6,074 bases of DNA from assembly GCA_035760965.1 (NCBI GenBank), contig DASTRY010000083.1:1-6074 (forward strand). The letters run 5' to 3'. Both the position numbers and the translations under genes were made by a program. The stretch is from JADGHX01 sp035760965. Lineage in GTDB: Bacteria; Pseudomonadota; Gammaproteobacteria; Steroidobacterales; Steroidobacteraceae. How positions within the stretch are numbered: the stretch's first letter is position 1; each line of letters opens with the position of its first letter. The notes below the pieces were generated by a model. The model made no database searches. It was not told the origin of the DNA and saw only the letters and a program-made list of their open reading frames with translations. This document shows, piece by piece, positions 5,845 through 6,074 of the stretch.

Positions 5845-5895
5845 GGCTCCCCGGGGCGCACCTGTACAAGCGCCGAATCCTGGCTCCCCGGGGCG
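5845..5895. repeat. Pair of 14-bp direct repeats with palindromic CCCCGGGG core
   Basis: GGCTCCCCGGGGCG occurs at 5845-5858 and 5882-5895, with starts 37 bp apart. Each copy follows a similar GATTCC or GAATCC stretch, so the likeness extends beyond the perfect core. The spacing is not a multiple of three, which argues against a protein repeat. They lie 137-187 bases upstream of wecB and could be twin regulator sites or a small duplication. Confidence 0.55.
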
Positions 5896-6074
5896 ACCGC
5901 AAGCGTCTCTGCCCGCGACGAACTCAACCGGCCCCCACCCGAGTCCCAAATCTTTCAGCCCACGCCCGTACCCACCACGAACCCAACCGTCCACTCGAAC
6001 ACCACTCACTCACCCGCTCGACCCCTCCAACACACCCCCTCAAACCCGAACCAACCGCACACTTTCACCAATCC

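Larger units (their letters stand above)
5709..6074. other. Gene-free, strongly strand-skewed region upstream of wecB
   Basis: I can support no gene in these 366 bases. In 5941-6074 a hand count gives C 68, A 37, T 17 and G 12 on the + strand, so the minus strand is about 78% G+T. Frames stay open on both strands, including a + strand frame from GTG 5835 to the window end, but this follows from the shortage of T and G. The predicted proteins are rich in Pro, Thr and His or otherwise low-complexity and match no family I know. The region probably contains the wecB leader and control sequences plus spacer. A partial gene entering from beyond 6074 cannot be ruled out. Confidence 0.6.

Noticed and set aside
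5709..5927. N-terminal extension of wecB up to an ATG at 5927
   Set aside because: The added 73 residues are Gly/Ser/Pro-rich, unlike any epimerase N-terminus, and lie in the skewed region. The TTG at 5708 gives the expected length and start.
5835..6074. Possible + strand gene from GTG 5835 running off the window
   Set aside because: The openness follows from scarce T and G. The product is low-complexity (Pro, Thr, His) with no ribosome site or recognisable domain.
6006..6074. Possible 3' end of a minus-strand gene entering from the right (open from 6074 to a TGA at 6006)
   Set aside because: Only 22 codons are visible, in strongly G/T-rich sequence, with no motif. It cannot be told from chance.
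1..6074. CRISPR array, tRNA, rRNA, insertion sequence or prophage genes
   Set aside because: I saw no regularly spaced repeats, tRNA-like cloverleaf, transposase motif or terminal inverted repeats with target duplication.

Overview
This is a GC-rich window with dense, compact bacterial genes. It looks like a proteobacterial chromosome, most likely gammaproteobacterial or a close relative. The clues are a CpsG/ManB-type phosphomannomutase carrying a GEMSAHHYFR sugar-binding loop, a cytochrome domain of the SO2930 (Shewanella) type, and use of GTG and TTG starts. The taxonomic reading is inference and cannot be fixed from 6 kb.

Layout, left to right. Bases 1-1779 (+) hold the 3' part of a secreted PQQ-type sugar dehydrogenase fused to a C-terminal diheme cytochrome c module; its start lies before the window. 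Bases 1780-1951 are non-coding and contain a long imperfect stem-loop and a plausible promoter. Bases 1952-2413 (+) carry a small toxin-antitoxin pair in antitoxin-first order (hicB, then hicA). Bases 2523-3878 (+) encode a complete phosphomannomutase/phosphoglucomutase. After a 166-base gap with a candidate promoter flanked by 8-bp repeats, bases 4045-4437 (+) encode a single-domain response regulator. A GC-rich hairpin region (4438-4595) separates it from the convergent gene at 4596-5708 (-), a non-hydrolysing UDP-GlcNAc 2-epimerase (wecB type). The last 366 bases contain no gene I can support. They are strongly strand-asymmetric (C-rich on +, G/T-rich on -) and contain a 14-bp direct repeat, a potential G-quadruplex and small hairpins, all upstream of wecB.

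How the genes relate. ManB makes mannose-1-phosphate/glucose-1-phosphate and WecB makes UDP-ManNAc, so both feed sugar nucleotides into surface polysaccharide. They lie on opposite strands and are not one operon. The receiver protein between them could be a local regulator, but nothing in the sequence proves a link. The dehydrogenase/cytochrome and the HicBA module look functionally independent.

No wholly new system is evident. The points most worth a second look are the dehydrogenase-cytochrome fusion, the possibly leaderless hicBA operon behind a 44-base stem-loop, the receiver with an altered acidic pocket, and the skewed wecB upstream region.
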